Shown piece by piece: positions 12,320-24,677 of a stretch of 64,000 bases of DNA. The notes below the pieces were generated by a model, which was given only the letters and a program-made list of their open reading frames with translations, was not told the DNA's origin and did not search any database. The first letter of the stretch is position 1. The number at the start of each line of letters is the position of its first letter. The translations under genes and the position numbers were made by a program. Source of the DNA: Chloranthus sessilifolius (lineage: Eukaryota > Streptophyta > Magnoliopsida > Chloranthales > Chloranthaceae); assembly GCA_021018995.1 (NCBI GenBank), contig CM037590.1:103603097-103667096 (forward strand). The letters are read 5' to 3'.

Positions 12320-13890
12320 ATTTTATTTTTTCAGCTGGGGCTAAACAACAGCCCCTATTATTCAGCTTCTCGCCGAATGCAAAACCTTTTTGCAAAAACT
12401 ATGTCTTTGTTCGCCACCTCCTTCCCATTCCTCGAGACATTGATGGCCCTAGTTCTTCATGACCTAAAGAAACTTCACCAATCAAGTGTTCCCCTCTGGG
12501 ATTGTTCACAGTTTGGATCAAACTGACCCTCTTCCCTTTTCTTTAGAGCATTGGAGATGAGACCCAGTTGGTCCTCAATTTTCCTGATGCTCTGAGAGTG
12601 GGAATCCACAATCTCTGTAACGGAGTTGAGGTTTTGCAAGGAAGTCAGAACCTGCTCGTCAAAGGGGGGCTCTTGGTTGAAGTGGGGGCAAAGATAAATC
12701 ACCTAGTTGGGTGGACTGATGTTGAAATTACTGTCTTAGTGCATAACCATGATAGGACTGCTGGCTGGAATTGTAGGGCAATGCTTGCTGCTGCTAGGTT
12801 TGAGGCATATCAACTTGTCTCCACCTCAAATTTGGGTGATTACTCCAAGTGTACCCAGCAGGTTGTTGTCCATATGATTGGGCAGCATTGGCATGCTCAT
12901 TTGCTATTTTTGGAAATGGACCAGCAGAGGGACAATCAATATGGGAGTGTGTGGGTGAGTGGCATGTCTAACAAGCCTCTCCAACCTATGCAGCCATGTG
13001 GGGTTGCAACACACTCAACACTTTATCAAATTTTCGTGACAAATTTTCCACCTTCCTCTATAGGTTATTGTATACAGTTAATTCATACAATTTTTCAGTA
13101 GAAATGAGTTCTTTTGCTCCTCTAGCAGATGGCTCAATGTCATATCTTGACAGAGCCTCCTGCTGGAGAGAATTTTCACTTTTAACTTCAAACAGATCCC
13201 AAGCCTTTACATCTATCTTGCTAAGTATTGTGCCACCACTTGTTGCATCAATCATGGATCTACTTCTAGCATATATCCCTTGGTAGAAACTTTGTACAAG
13301 CTACCATTTGGGGATCTAGTGGTGCGGGCACTGCCTCAACAACTCTTTAAATCTATCCCAAGCTTCATGAAATTGTTCAGTTGGGAGTTGAGCAAAAGAG
13401 ATGATGCTCCTCCCTAGCTGACTAGTTTTACCAATTGGGATAAATTTAGCCAAAAATTGGCATTGCAGGTCATTCCAAGACTATATGTTGTTTGTCGGAG
13501 CAAGGTGAGCAAAGTTCTAGCCTTATCCTTTAGTGAAAAAGGAAAAGCCAGTTTGGTGGCTTCCTCTCCCAAACTAGCATTATTAAAGGTAGTACATAAA
13601 GAAAGAAACTGATCTATGTGTTGGTAAGGGTCTTCCTTGCTCAACCCATGAAAGCTTGGCAACATCTGAATGGTTTGAGCCTTGATCTCAACATTACCCA
13701 CAACATTGGGGAGTTGAATGCAAGAGGGGGATGACTATGCCCCTGGTGCATTGTACTACCTAAGTGGTCTAGGCTGCTCACCCATCTCAGCGGTTACTAA
13801 ATTTTCAGTAAGGTGTGTGTTGCTGGCCTAGGGCTCAAGACTCTCTCTATCTCAGGATTCAAAGGTTATAGCTCTAGATTGAGAGACCTT
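12320..13890 (-). pseudogene. gag-like fossil, family A copy 2
   Basis: Minus-strand segments show Athila/Tat gag hallmarks: LPSFHGLSKEDPYQHIDQF, LAFPFSLKDKA, and downstream a stretch related to the 'DAASGGT...AWDLFE' part of gag. An N-terminal part with SCIQLP follows the primer site as expected. The gene is broken in several places. Related fossils are at 21300-22692 (copy 3) and 6142-6420 (copy 1). Confidence 0.75.
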
Positions 13891-14340
13891 CTTCCCAGCA
13901 TACAACACACAACAAAACAAGGGTAGGCTACAGCAAATGGATAAAGAAAAATACAAGCTAACGCAACTGCTAGAATTTAAGACTGCAGAAATGAAACAAA
14001 AGCATGGGAGATAGAGATGCAAACTGATGCAAGAATGCTCCAGCTCTAGCTAAACTCCTCTATTTGCTACTACTCCAAGCCTGCAAAAATCAAAAACTTC
14101 AACAGGAATTTATTCAAACACTAAACAGGCAATAACTATAATAGAAAATAAATAAAAATAGTAAAAATCCTAAGACTATAGCTGTAATTTCTGCAAACAC
14201 TAAAAGAAACACAAAGTATCTAAAACATAAAATAAAGAGAAAATACAAAAATCAAGCAAAAATTACAACTGCCATTTATTCAAACACTACAACTACAAAG
14301 AATAAAAATTAAACTCAAATTACTATACTTAGATCAAAAC

Positions 14341-14357
14341 TCCCCGACAACGCGCCA
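14341..14357 (-). promoter_or_regulatory. Primer binding site complementary to tRNA-Asp (copy 2)
   Basis: The minus strand reads TGGCGCGTTGTCGGGGA, a slightly diverged tRNA-Asp site, 6 bp from the LTR start TGTTGATTAAG at 14364. Confidence 0.8.
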
Positions 14358-14363
14358 AAAACT

Positions 14364-15367
14364 TGTTGATTAAGTTTGCTTTGTGTTGTTCTTATTATAA
14401 AATAGATAAAGAATAAAATGAGGAAAAATAAAAAGAACAAAATAAAATAAAATAAATTGAACACAGAACAAAACCAAACTTATAGTCTTGTAAGATCTAG
14501 GGCTGTGGTAGAAAGTTTTAGTAAGAGTTTTTCCCATGAAGAGTGATGATCTAAAAACCTAAGGGCGTATAGTAAACTCAAGATATGGCTATAGATCTGG
14601 TAATTCTAAACCTACACTAGAAAGCAAGGTGAAGAGAGGGTGTTTAGGTGTCACAAAACTAAACTATCCTAAAAACATGAATAAACTATAGCTAAAGAAA
14701 GGAGGTAAAAGAAGGATGATGATGGTGTTAAAAAATAAAGTAAAAATGGGTGACAAGAAGGCAGCTAAGGGTCATTCATCACTGCAACTCAAATCAAGAT
14801 GTTGGATCTGCAGCAGTCCTTTTGATGGCTACAAGCACATCTACAGGGTAGAATAATCCAGCCTAATCCAAGGAAATTAACTGATCTTAGGGTTATATTC
14901 TGTCCACTTAAATGGTCATAAAATATCTCAGAGATTTCATCCAGTCAATGGATTTAATCAGAACAATAAAATCATTACAGACACTATGTTTGCTAGGCTA
15001 CAAGCTCATGCATCCATAGGAGCAAACAGTCCTAGAAAATCAAGTGGAGACCCCAAAAATCCCAGGCTGAATGGGGACTTAGACTCAGTTGGTCATTGCT
15101 ACAAAAAGGCATGCAATGACCTAGCTCACAAGTCTCCAATCTGTGCAAAAACTCAGATTATTCACTGATGACAAGCTTGCAAATTAGAGGAGGAGTTGGG
15201 TTTGCAGCTGTCTCTCACTTGGCTACAAGCTCAAGTGCAGAGAAGAAGAATCTATTTCAACCTTGTGATCTAAACCAGCCATAGGGCTATACCCTACCCG
15301 CTAAAATGGCCACAGGCTATCCCAAAGGTTATTCTAATCACAGAGGTTAGAGATAGAACAGGGATGC
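14364..15367 (-). repeat. Family A LTR 3, left part
   Basis: It aligns with 6853-7840 of LTR 2. It is interrupted at 15367 by a solo family-B LTR and resumes at 17864. The last five bases, GATGC, are the target duplication of that insertion. Confidence 0.85.
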
Positions 15368-17863
15368 TGTTGCTGATCTCAAGTGTGCTTCGCTTATTGG
15401 TTGGTGTTGAAAGTTATTTAAAAATCAAAAACATAATAAAACAGGGGATGAATTAGCACAACTCGGAAATCCTAGACCTGCAAGATGCAGGGTCCTTTGT
15501 AGCAAGTTTTGATAAGTAAGAGTTTGTCCCACAGGGAAAGGTGATCTAAGGCTCCAAGGGAGCCGTCTCTAGTAGTCCCTCCAGATCTGTCTACAGATCT
15601 GGCAGTCCTAAAAGGAGGGGAGTTTAAGGTCACTTATTCTAAGTATTCTAATAACTAAATTACAGAAAGGATTGAGAGGATGGATGGAGTGTGGAAAATA
15701 ATTATAAAAAGGTGAGAAATATGTTATTGAGCCAAGGTCAGAGGAGTTTTGTAACTCAGATTTAGATCTGATGTTATAGAAATCCTGTCCAGAGGCTACA
15801 TTATCACCTCTGAGGAGAAAGGATCCAACCCATCTCTACTGCCATGACTCCACCCTTAGGGCTATAACCTGTCCACTTGAATGGTCACAGACTATCCCAT
15901 AGGGGAGCCACTATCCAGGGATGGGTCAGAACATAACAAATAAATCATTGCAGGCACTATTTCATCCAGGCTACCAGCTCAGGAATCCATAGGGAACCTC
16001 AACCTCTAAAGTTCCATATGTGGGGCTAAGGCTGGAAAACCATGATAGCCCAGACACATAGAACCAGCAAGCGATTGAGTACAACCTTCGATCCAGCTGT
16101 CCATTGCTTGAGAGAGGCTACAATGGTCCAGTCACCAGCCTACAATCTCTATAACCAGATCAGATCCGACATCTGATGGCAGATCTATACAAATATGGGG
16201 GAGTCTGCCTCTGTACAATCCCTCACCAGGCTTCTACAAGCTCAGGTGAAAAGAAGAAGGATCCATCTTGGATCGGTGGATCAGAATCACCCTAAGGCTA
16301 TAATCTATCCACTTAAATGGTCACAGACTATCCTAGAGGTTATCCTCCTCACAGAGCCCAAAATAAAACAAGATTATCGCTGCTGCCACCATGTTCACCA
16401 GGCTACCAGCTTAAGCTCCCATGGGGATTTCAGATCTAGTAGGTCCTGTGGTGGGGCTAAGGCTGGAAGACCATGATAGCCCAGACACACAGCTTACTTG
16501 GATCTGAGTGGCCCTTAAAAATCAGTCCTCCCTTTCTTTGAAACACAGCCAAGGCAATGGGGGATCACAAGGCAGCAGCCTTGCACAGAGCATCTCACAT
16601 ATAAACAACAATCCCACAAAGTATAAATCCTATTGTAAAATTTCCATTAATCTAACTCAAATACATATACAAAGTCATATCCAGCAATTGCTGGACTATG
16701 GAGAGAAGAAAAGAAAAAGAAAAGAAAAACTACTTACTGCTAAAAAAGAGAGAGAAAAGAAAAGCGATCTGAGATAGGTTCCCAGATACCTAAACCTAAG
16801 CTAGGCCTGGGTATATATAGCAGTGGGGTGGCGGCGCATTAGGGTTAGGAAACCCTAATTTTAACAATGCCGCGTGGCCTTCTACTGATCCTTGGATGCC
16901 TCGGGGCCTGTGCACGGAGATTTGAGCATGGGAATGCGTGCCCTAATCACTAGAAATTTCCAGAATGCCCTCTGCTGAAGTGATGGAAGTTTAAGTTCAG
17001 AGCCTCGCTAGGTAGCTGTAGTTTCCCAGACTTCTCGCGTGGTAGCTCATTGCTCTTTGCTAGGATGATTTGACACTGAAGCTTCAGCCATCGTGAGGTT
17101 GCCTTGGTTTGCTCTTCAGGCAATCACGCGGTAGAGAGTTGAGCTCTCGCTGGGTTGGAGTTCGCGAGGTTGAATAGAAAATACAGTCTCAAGCGTCGCG
17201 AGGTTGCAATTCAAGCGATCAAGCATAGATTAGTCTTCGGCAAGATCGCGAGAATCAAAGCTCTTCTCTTTACTTGGACTTCGCGAGTTGCCTCGCGAGA
17301 TTCTTTTGAGTTCTAAACTGCGCGAGGTTCTTTGTCTCACTCAATCTTCGTGAGCTTGGCTTTGCCTTCGCCAGGATGCTTTCTTTCTTGAATGGCGTGC
17401 GAATTGCGCGAGGCGTTCTTCTTCTGAGAATTGTACCCCGCGGTGACTGCGTGACAGCTGCACGAGACATCTTCTGAAGCTCTCTCTCCTCATCTGTCTT
17501 AAGCGACCTTCGCGAGATTGAGAGAGGTCTGCTTTGAACTGCGCGACACTGAGCGCTGTGTTCTACTCTTGAGCTTTGCGAGAGCTGTGCAGAGTTGAGT
17601 TTCTGAAGCTCCTCAGTCATTCATCTGCGTGAGAGGTTGCTTGTAAAGCCTTGGGAAGCTCAGCTGATCTGTGCGAGGCTTCAAGGTTCATTCTTGCTGA
17701 GGGGCATCTGGTGCCAAAGCAGGCTCCATAACAGGATTCTTGGCCTTATTTCACTGCTGATTATTTCCTGAACAAAACACTTACGAAGAGTTTATTAGGT
17801 GGCTAAGGGTCTAATCAAAGGTTAAGTTAAGGGGTGAAAAGTGGTACTTTTCAGGTCTTAACA
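15368..17863 (-). mobile_element. Family B solo LTR (B2) with 5-bp target duplication GATGC
   Basis: The stretch starts TGTTGCTGATC, ends GGTCTTAACA, and is flanked by GATGC at 15363-15367 and 17864-17868. The empty site can be seen in LTR 2 as GGGATACCACTGC. No internal region is present, so this is a solo LTR of about 2.5 kb left by LTR-LTR recombination. Its right half holds many CGCGAG and TTCGCG motifs (about 16860-17670). An ORF on 17270-17620 is embedded in that motif-rich DNA and looks like chance. Confidence 0.88.
16808..16820 (-). promoter_or_regulatory. TATA-like box of family B LTR
   Basis: The minus strand reads GCTATATATACCC. The motif-rich segment lies upstream of it in minus orientation. 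This matches an LTR promoter with its motif array in U3, as in family A. Motif only. Confidence 0.45.
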
Positions 17864-19725
17864 GATGCCATAGCTGCCACCAGGGTTGCAGGGCTACAAC
17901 CTCAAGCAACCATGGGTGCATAAAACCCATACTGCTCTATGTAAGAAAACAGAGAAAAATATAAACAAAATGAAGCTTTAAACATGGCATTTCATTGCCT
18001 AAAAAAGTGCCTTACAATGATTTGCCCTCAAGGCAGTAGTCCTTGCAAAATCCCAAAACAGCTCACACTGGTATTACAAAACCGTTTGCAAGACAAAAAT
18101 ATACCTAGCTGCTATAAAGAATTAACTCAGCATTGTTGCTATGCTAAGGAAAGAAGAAAAAGAAAATGGAAAAGGAAAGCTAAACCCTAACCCTAAAATA
18201 AACTTTGATCCATCTATTCTGGATCTGATCCAGCTATCCTGGATGATTTTACAAAACAACTCTAGCTCAATTTATACAATCCAAAATAGCCATTATGTGC
18301 TTCAGCCAATTAGAAATCAGAGCATTGGTGGCAACTGTCGTGGCTCATTCTCATCCAAGTGTTGCCTCGGGATGTGGGGAACAACTAAGCACATTGCGAT
18401 GGGTGCCCTAGAAGCTGTGAAATCCCAAAAATATCCTTGAATAGTGAAGAGAGTTGCTGGAACCCGTGCCTCGACAAGATAGAGCTTCAGATTTATATTC
18501 TCGAGCAGTTCTCAAGAGGTTCTCGAGCAAATAGGGCTTCAAGTTAATGATCTCAAGAGGATGGGCAGCTTCAGAATTCTAGCTCGAGTAGTTCTCGAGA
18601 AGCTCTCGACAAGATGAAATGGCTCCTTTTTAGTGCTCGACAGGATGCTGATCTGCTCAAGTTCATTAAGGCTTCAGATTTATGCCACGAGCAGTTCTCG
18701 AGGTGCTGAAACACAGCACTTTAAGTGCTCGACAGGATGGCTTATGTAGCTCTTTAAGCTACTCGAGCAGTTTAAATGCATCTTGACAAGTTCATGAACT
18801 GCTTAAGTTCTTTTAATTGGCTTCAGCTCTCAAGTCCCTAGCTCGACAGGATCTCTCAACAGCTCGAGAGGTTCAAGGTAACTGCTCGAGGTGGGTTAAT
18901 GCACAGCAGAGAGCTGCTCGAGTAGTTTTAAGGCAACTCGACAGGTTGCTATGCAGCCTATTTCTACTTTTCTACAACTTGAATGCTCCAGCCAACTTCT
19001 CAAGTGGGTATAGCAGCTGCAAGATAGCTTTAAATGTCAAGCTCTGATCCCCTCAAGATTCACTCGAGTTGTTTTTCTGAAGCTGCAATGCAGCTGCTCG
19101 ATATGATTAAATTTATATACAACTCGAGTGGTTGGATTCAATTGCTCGAGCTCCAAGTTTCCTTCAGCATCCAGTTCGAGATGATGGATGTGGGACTTCA
19201 GCAGCCACTCAAGTGCTTCAGGAATTAGCTTGAGATTATCTTATGCAGCTTGACAGGCTTAAATATAGGTTGCTACACAGCAGCACTGCTGGTTCAGCTA
19301 TGTGGCTTGAATGTATAAAGCAGCAGCAACTTGATTTTAGGCTTTGGCAGGCTGATGCAGTTGCTTGCATGGTACAATCTTCAATGAGCTCTCTAATGTG
19401 CCACCCGAACTATTGTTCCATTTAGTACACTGCAGCAACAGCTTGCATTGTTCACCTCTCTTTTTCAGCAGACCTTCTAGGACTCCAATGTATGGAGAAC
19501 AGCCCCAATGGTGTGAATCACCATGGTACATTTAGTGTAACTCCATCAGCTCCACATCTCGACTCAAAATTCCTTCTTCTTGGCACTAAAAGGATGGATT
19601 GCAGCACTAAGCTATATTTTCTTGTCATCTAGAAAAATACACTTAAAAACTCATTATTAATCAGCTCAAAGGTCAATCAAAAGCTAGGTTAGGAGGTAAA
19701 AAATGGGACTTATCAGAGATTAACA
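17864..19725 (-). repeat. Family A LTR 3, right part
   Basis: It continues the LTR after the family-B insertion: GGTTGCAGGGCTACAA matches 7853 onward in LTR 2. It ends CAGAGATTAACA beside the polypurine tract. CTCGAG and CTCGAC motifs lie at about 18470-19235, several decayed to CTTGAG or CTCAAG. A short telomere-like CCCTAACCCTAA at about 18184 is part of the LTR and also occurs in imperfect form in LTR 2, so it is not a telomere scar. Confidence 0.85.
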
Positions 19726-21299
19726 CACCCCCAAACCTAATCTTTGCTAGTCCTCGAGCAAAGGAAAAATTAAAAACAATTATTCAAACCAGTAAATGCC
19801 ACTTTCGTAAGGAGCACGGATGCATTTAGCTTATGCATCAAGCCTTTTAAACCCCTAGGTGATCCCTAGTGGAGGAGTGAAGTCTCCTAAGGTTTTTCAG
19901 TGAAGATACCCACAAACTTCACCAATAAAACAGTTAAGTATAGTGTAGCCAATGACAAAACAGATTTTAATAAATAAAGCATCATTCCACACCTATTCTT
20001 TAAAAATCAGAGGAAATTACAGTAGTAATGCAAACAATTAAAAACTCAAATCAGCATATGTTTGCATCACCAACAATCAGCTCACATCAGGAATATATTG
20101 TGCAAAAATCAGCACTAAGTGCACTATTAATTCAAAAATCAGGTGTGGATACAACCCCAATGAAATTAAAATTTAGACCCAATCCTCACCGGGCTATCTC
20201 TCAACATTGAAAATTCAAGGGTGTTCACATTCTCATCAGCTCAAGATCAGTCACAGACCTCAAATAGGCTTACAAGCATGAGCATGGGCATTGCATCTAA
20301 GTTCTGACATCCTCAAGTATTTTCACCATAGATTAGACATCTCCTCATCTACACATGACAGCGCTTTTCACTTTGGATCAATAAGGTCTTTTTTTATGTG
20401 TTGTAATGTGGCTTATGATTGAGGTTTATAAAGAATGAAAGGGGTATAATGGATTCAAAATTGAGAAATCAGTAGGATGAGGAGGTGATTCATGACTATA
20501 CAACCTTCATTTCAGCACTGCTTCATCTTCCTTAATATTTTTCAAATCCAAAGTGGCCAGCTTCTTCTCCTTCTTCCAATTTTTAGATGAATTAATTCTC
20601 TTGACTTCTCTTCTATATTTTTTTTTCTTCTCTTTTTATATATATTTTTTATATTTTGATAATGAATTGCCACATATATACCACTACTACACTGCTATTT
20701 TTAAGTTGCTTTTTCTTCTCCTTCCTCCAAATGTTAGACCCGACCCACCTATCTTCAACTTCTTCTACTTTACCTTCTGAATTCTCAGAGTGAGGGTAAG
20801 GTTGAATCAGGTCATGAGGTTAAGGTGCTAGTACTCCGGTGTTTGTCAAAGAAAAATAGGATTTTAAAGGCTCAGAGAGTGTAAGCAAAGGGTAGTTGAA
20901 TGGGTAGGAAATTTTAAGCTCAAACTATCCAAATGAAGGCCTTAAATCATCTCTTTAGTGTTACGATGTTATCCATCAGTTTCAACTTGGGGTGCCTAAC
21001 TTCTAGTGACAAAGTGTTGAGTCAGTCAGTTCTTAGAGTAAGAAAAATTGCCACAAACACTCTTCAAAAGAAATTTTGATAAACTCAAATCTCACTGGGT
21101 ATGGTCTTCAATTTAACTCATGATATTTTCACCTTTTTTCTCTCCTCTCCAATTTACTAAGTACTAATTGAAAAAAAAATAATCTTAAAGTTAGCCTCAT
21201 GGAGGTGCTAATTTTTCAAAGATTTTAAGTTTTAAAAGTCTACAAAATTTTTAAATTTCCTCTTTCCAGCATAATTAGGTGGGAATTGACTTAGCCCAT

Positions 21300-22692
21300 T
21301 TCTTCATGATTTAAAGAAACCTCACCAATCAAGTGTGCCCCTCTGGGGTTGTTCACAGTTTGGCTCAAGAGCCAACCCTCTTCCCTTTTCATCAGAGCAT
21401 TGGAGATGAGACCCAGCTGGTCCTCAATTTTCCTGATGCTCTGAGAGTGGGAAATCACAATCTGTGTAACGAAGCCGAGGTTTTGCAAGGAAGTCAAAAC
21501 CTGCTCCTCAAAGGGGGAGGCGCTTGGTTGAGGTGGGAGCAAAGATAAATGACCTGGCTGGGTGGACTAATGTTTAAATTGCATAACCCTGATAGGACTA
21601 CTGGTTGGAATTGTAGGGCAATGCCTGCTGTTGCTGGGTTTGAGGCATATCAACTTGTCTCCACCTCAAATTTGAGTAGTTCCTCCAAGTGTACCCAGCA
21701 TGTTGTTGTCCATATGATTGGACAGCATTGGCATGCTCATTTGCTATTTTTAGAAATAGACCAGCAGAGGGACAATCAAGGTTGGAGTGTGTGGGTGAGT
21801 GGCATGTCAAACAAGCCTCTCCAACCTGTGCAGCCATGTGGAGCTGTAACACACTCAACACTTTGTCGAATTTTCGTGCCAAATTGTCCACCTTCCCCTC
21901 TAGGTTATTGTATATAGTTAATTCATATAATTTCCTAGTATAAGTGGGTTCTTTTACTCCTCTAGAAGATGGCTCAATGTCATATCTTGACAGAGCCTCT
22001 TGCTAGAGAGAATTTTCGCTAATAACTTCAAACAGATCCCAGGCCTCTACATCAGTCTTGCTAAGGTATGTGCCACCACTTGATGCATCAATTATGGATC
22101 TACTTCTAGCATCTATCCCCTGGTAGAAGCTTTGTACAAGCTGCCATTTAGGAATCTGGTGGTGCGGGCGCTGCCTACACTGCCTCAATAACTCTTTAAA
22201 TCTATCCCAAGCTTCATGAAATTATTCAGTTGAGAGTTGAGCAAAAGAGATGATGCTCCTCCTCAGCAGACTAGTTTTATCAATTGGGAAACTTTTAGTC
22301 AAAAATTGGCATTACAGGTCATTCCAAGACTGTATGCTGTTTGCCGGGAGCAAGGTGAGCCAAGTTCTAGCCTGATCCTTTAGTGAAAAAGGAAAAAGCA
22401 TCAATTTTGTGGCTTCCTCTCCCAAACCAGCAATATTAAAGGTAGTACATAAAGAAAGAAACTGATCTATGTGTTAGGAACGGTCTTCCTTGCTCAACCC
22501 ATGAAAGCTTGGCAACATCTGGATGGTTTGAGCCTTGATCTCATAATTACCCACAGCATTAGGGAGTTGAATGCAAGAGGGGGATGAGTATGCCCCTGGT
22601 GCATTGTACTCCCTAAGGGGTCTAGGCTGCTCACCCATCTCAGAGGTTACTAAATTTTTAGCAGGGGTGTGTGTTGCTGGCCAAGGGCTCAA
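21300..22692 (-). pseudogene. gag-like fossil, family A copy 3
   Basis: Minus-strand pieces include the gag N-terminus (GEQPRPLREYNAPGAY), the LPSFHGLSKED block, the region with PHHQIPKWQLVQSFYQG, and a C-terminal zinc-knuckle-like C-x2-C-x4-H-x4-C segment near 21800. This order fits Athila/Tat gag. It is broken in several places. Confidence 0.75.
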
Positions 22693-23194
22693 GACTCTTA
22701 ATCTCAGGATTCAAAAGTTGTAGCTTGGGATTGAGAGACCTTCTTCCCAGCATGTAATACACACACAGCAAAACAAGAGTAGCTTACAGCAAATAGATAA
22801 AGAAAAATATAAGCTAACACAATTGCTGGAATTTAAGACTGCAGAAATGAAACAAAAACAGGGGAGATAGAGATGTAAACTGATGCATGAATGCGCCAGC
22901 TCCAGCTAAACTCCTCTATTTGCTACTGCTCCAAGCCTATAAAAATCAAAAATTTCACAAGAATTTATTCAAACACTAAACAGGCAATAACTGTAATAGA
23001 AAATAAAGAAAAATAGTAAAAATCTTAAGACTGCAGCTGTAATTTCTACAAACACTAAAAAAATACAAAGTGTCTAAAACATAAAATAAAGAGAAAATAC
23101 AAAAATCAAGCAAAAATTACAGCTGACATTTATTTAAACACTACAACTATAAAGAATAAAAACTAAACTCAGATTACTATACTTAGATCAAAAC

Positions 23195-23212
23195 TCCCCG
23201 GCAGCAGTGCCA
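23195..23212 (-). promoter_or_regulatory. Primer binding site complementary to tRNA-Asp (copy 3)
   Basis: The minus strand reads TGGCACTGCTGCCGGGGA, a diverged tRNA-Asp site directly inside the LTR that starts at 23219. Confidence 0.75.
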
Positions 23213-23218
23213 AAAACT

Positions 23219-24677
23219 TGTTGGATAAATTGTTGGTGCTTTATTTTTATTAAAAAGTGTGGTAAAATGGCAACAAAAGTAAATCAAAAGAATGGGAGGG
23301 AAATGCAGTGAATCAGCACAAAATTGTAATCTAAACACAGCCTGCAAGATCTAGGTCTGTTGTAGCAAGTTTTGATAAGTAAGGGTTTGTCCCACAGAGA
23401 GTGATGATCTAAAAACCTAAAGGCGTATAGTAAACTCCAGACCTGGCTACAGGTCTAGAAACTCTAAACCTAAACTAGAAAGCAAGGTAAAGAGAGAGTG
23501 ATTAGGTGTCACAAAACTAAACTATCCTAAAAATATGAATAAACTACAGCTAAAGAAAGGGGGTAAAAGAAGGATGATGATGTTGTGAGAAAATAAAGTA
23601 AAAATGATGAGAAGTAGACAATTGTGGGTAAATCTACACTGCAACTCAGGTCAAGATGTTGGATCTGCAACAGTCCTTTAGATGGCTACAAACACATCTA
23701 CAAGGTAGAATAATCCCACCTAATTCAAGGAAATGAACTGATCTTAGGGTTATATTCTATCCACTTAAATGGTCACAAAATATCCCAGAGATTTCATCCA
23801 GTCAATGGATTAAATCAAAACAATAAAATCATTGCAGACACTATGTTTGTAAGGTTACAAGCTTATGCGTCCATAAGAGTAAACAGTCCTAGAAAATCAA
23901 TTGGAGACCATAAGAAATCGCAGGCTGAATGGGGACTTAGACTCAGCTGGTCATTACTACAAAAAGGTCTGTAATGACCTAGCTCACAAGTCTGCAATCT
24001 GTGTAAAAAACTCAGATCTAGTCACTGATGATGGGCTTGCAAAATAGAGGAAGAGTTAGGTTTGCAGTTGTCTCTCACTTGGCTACATACTCAAGTGTAG
24101 AGAAGAAGAATCTATCTCAACCTTGTGATCTAAACCAGCCTTAGGGCTATACCCTACCCACTAAAATGGTCACAGGCTATCCCAGCGGTTATCCTAATCA
24201 CAGAGGTTAAAGACAGAACATGAATATCACTGCTAGCACCATGGTTGCAGGGCTATATGCTCAAGCAACCATGGGTCCATAAAACCAGTATAGATTCATG
24301 TGAAAAACACAGAAGTGACTTACAAGGGTTGCCTTCAAAGCAGCAGTTCTTACAAAACCCCAAAAGAGCTCTCTATTTTAATACAAAACCAATTGCAAAG
24401 CTGAAATGAAACTAGCTGCTACAAAGAAAGTTAACTCTACCTTACAGCTGAGCTAAGGAAAGAAGAAGGGAAAAAGTAAAACAAACTAAAACCTTAAAAT
24501 AAAAAGCTATTTTGATCCAGCTATGCTGGATGCTTTTACAAAATAGCTATAGCTCAATTTATACAATTCAAAACAGCCATTATGTTCTTTAGGCAATCAG
24601 AAATCAGAGCATTGGTGGCAGCTGTCATGGCTCGTTCTCATCCCAGTGGTGCCTCGGGATTTGGGGAACAGTTAAGC
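23219..24677 (-). repeat. Family A LTR 4, left part
   Basis: It starts TGTTGGATAAA and from about 23340 follows LTR 2 and LTR 3 closely (TGCAAGATCTAGG). The first 120 bases differ from the other copies. It is split at 24677 by element 1. Scraps resume at 37190-37214 and the right end at 38401-39252. Confidence 0.8.

Larger units (their letters stand above)
9599..14363 (-). mobile_element. Family A internal region 2 (fullest copy)
   Basis: This is the longest of the three internal regions. Minus-strand order: primer site (14341-14357), a gag-like region (about 12320-13890), a (TA)n tract, a short linker stretch also found in copy 1, about 2 kb of non-coding AT-rich DNA and the polypurine tract by 9598. 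No RT or integrase is seen. The copy is broken, with several lesions. An ORF at 12568-13101 on the plus strand is the antisense shadow of gag. Confidence 0.78.
19726..23218 (-). mobile_element. Family A internal region 3
   Basis: It is bounded by the polypurine tract (plus strand CACCCCCAAACC) and the tRNA-Asp primer site at 23195-23212. It carries the 3' non-coding part and a gag-like region and has no visible pol. It is broken, with several lesions. Its internal make-up differs from copies 1 and 2, so the three units are not simple recent duplicates. Confidence 0.76.

Noticed and set aside
12568-13101. 177-codon open frame on the plus strand
   Set aside because: Antisense of the gag-like region on the minus strand; similar shadows occur at 21549-21917.
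16508-16777. 89-codon lysine-rich open frame
   Set aside because: Falls in the solo family B LTR near its TATA-like box; low-complexity AAAG runs explain the composition.
18184-18196. Interstitial telomere repeat
   Set aside because: Only about two CCCTAA units, and an imperfect version is at the same place in LTR 2, so it is ordinary LTR sequence.
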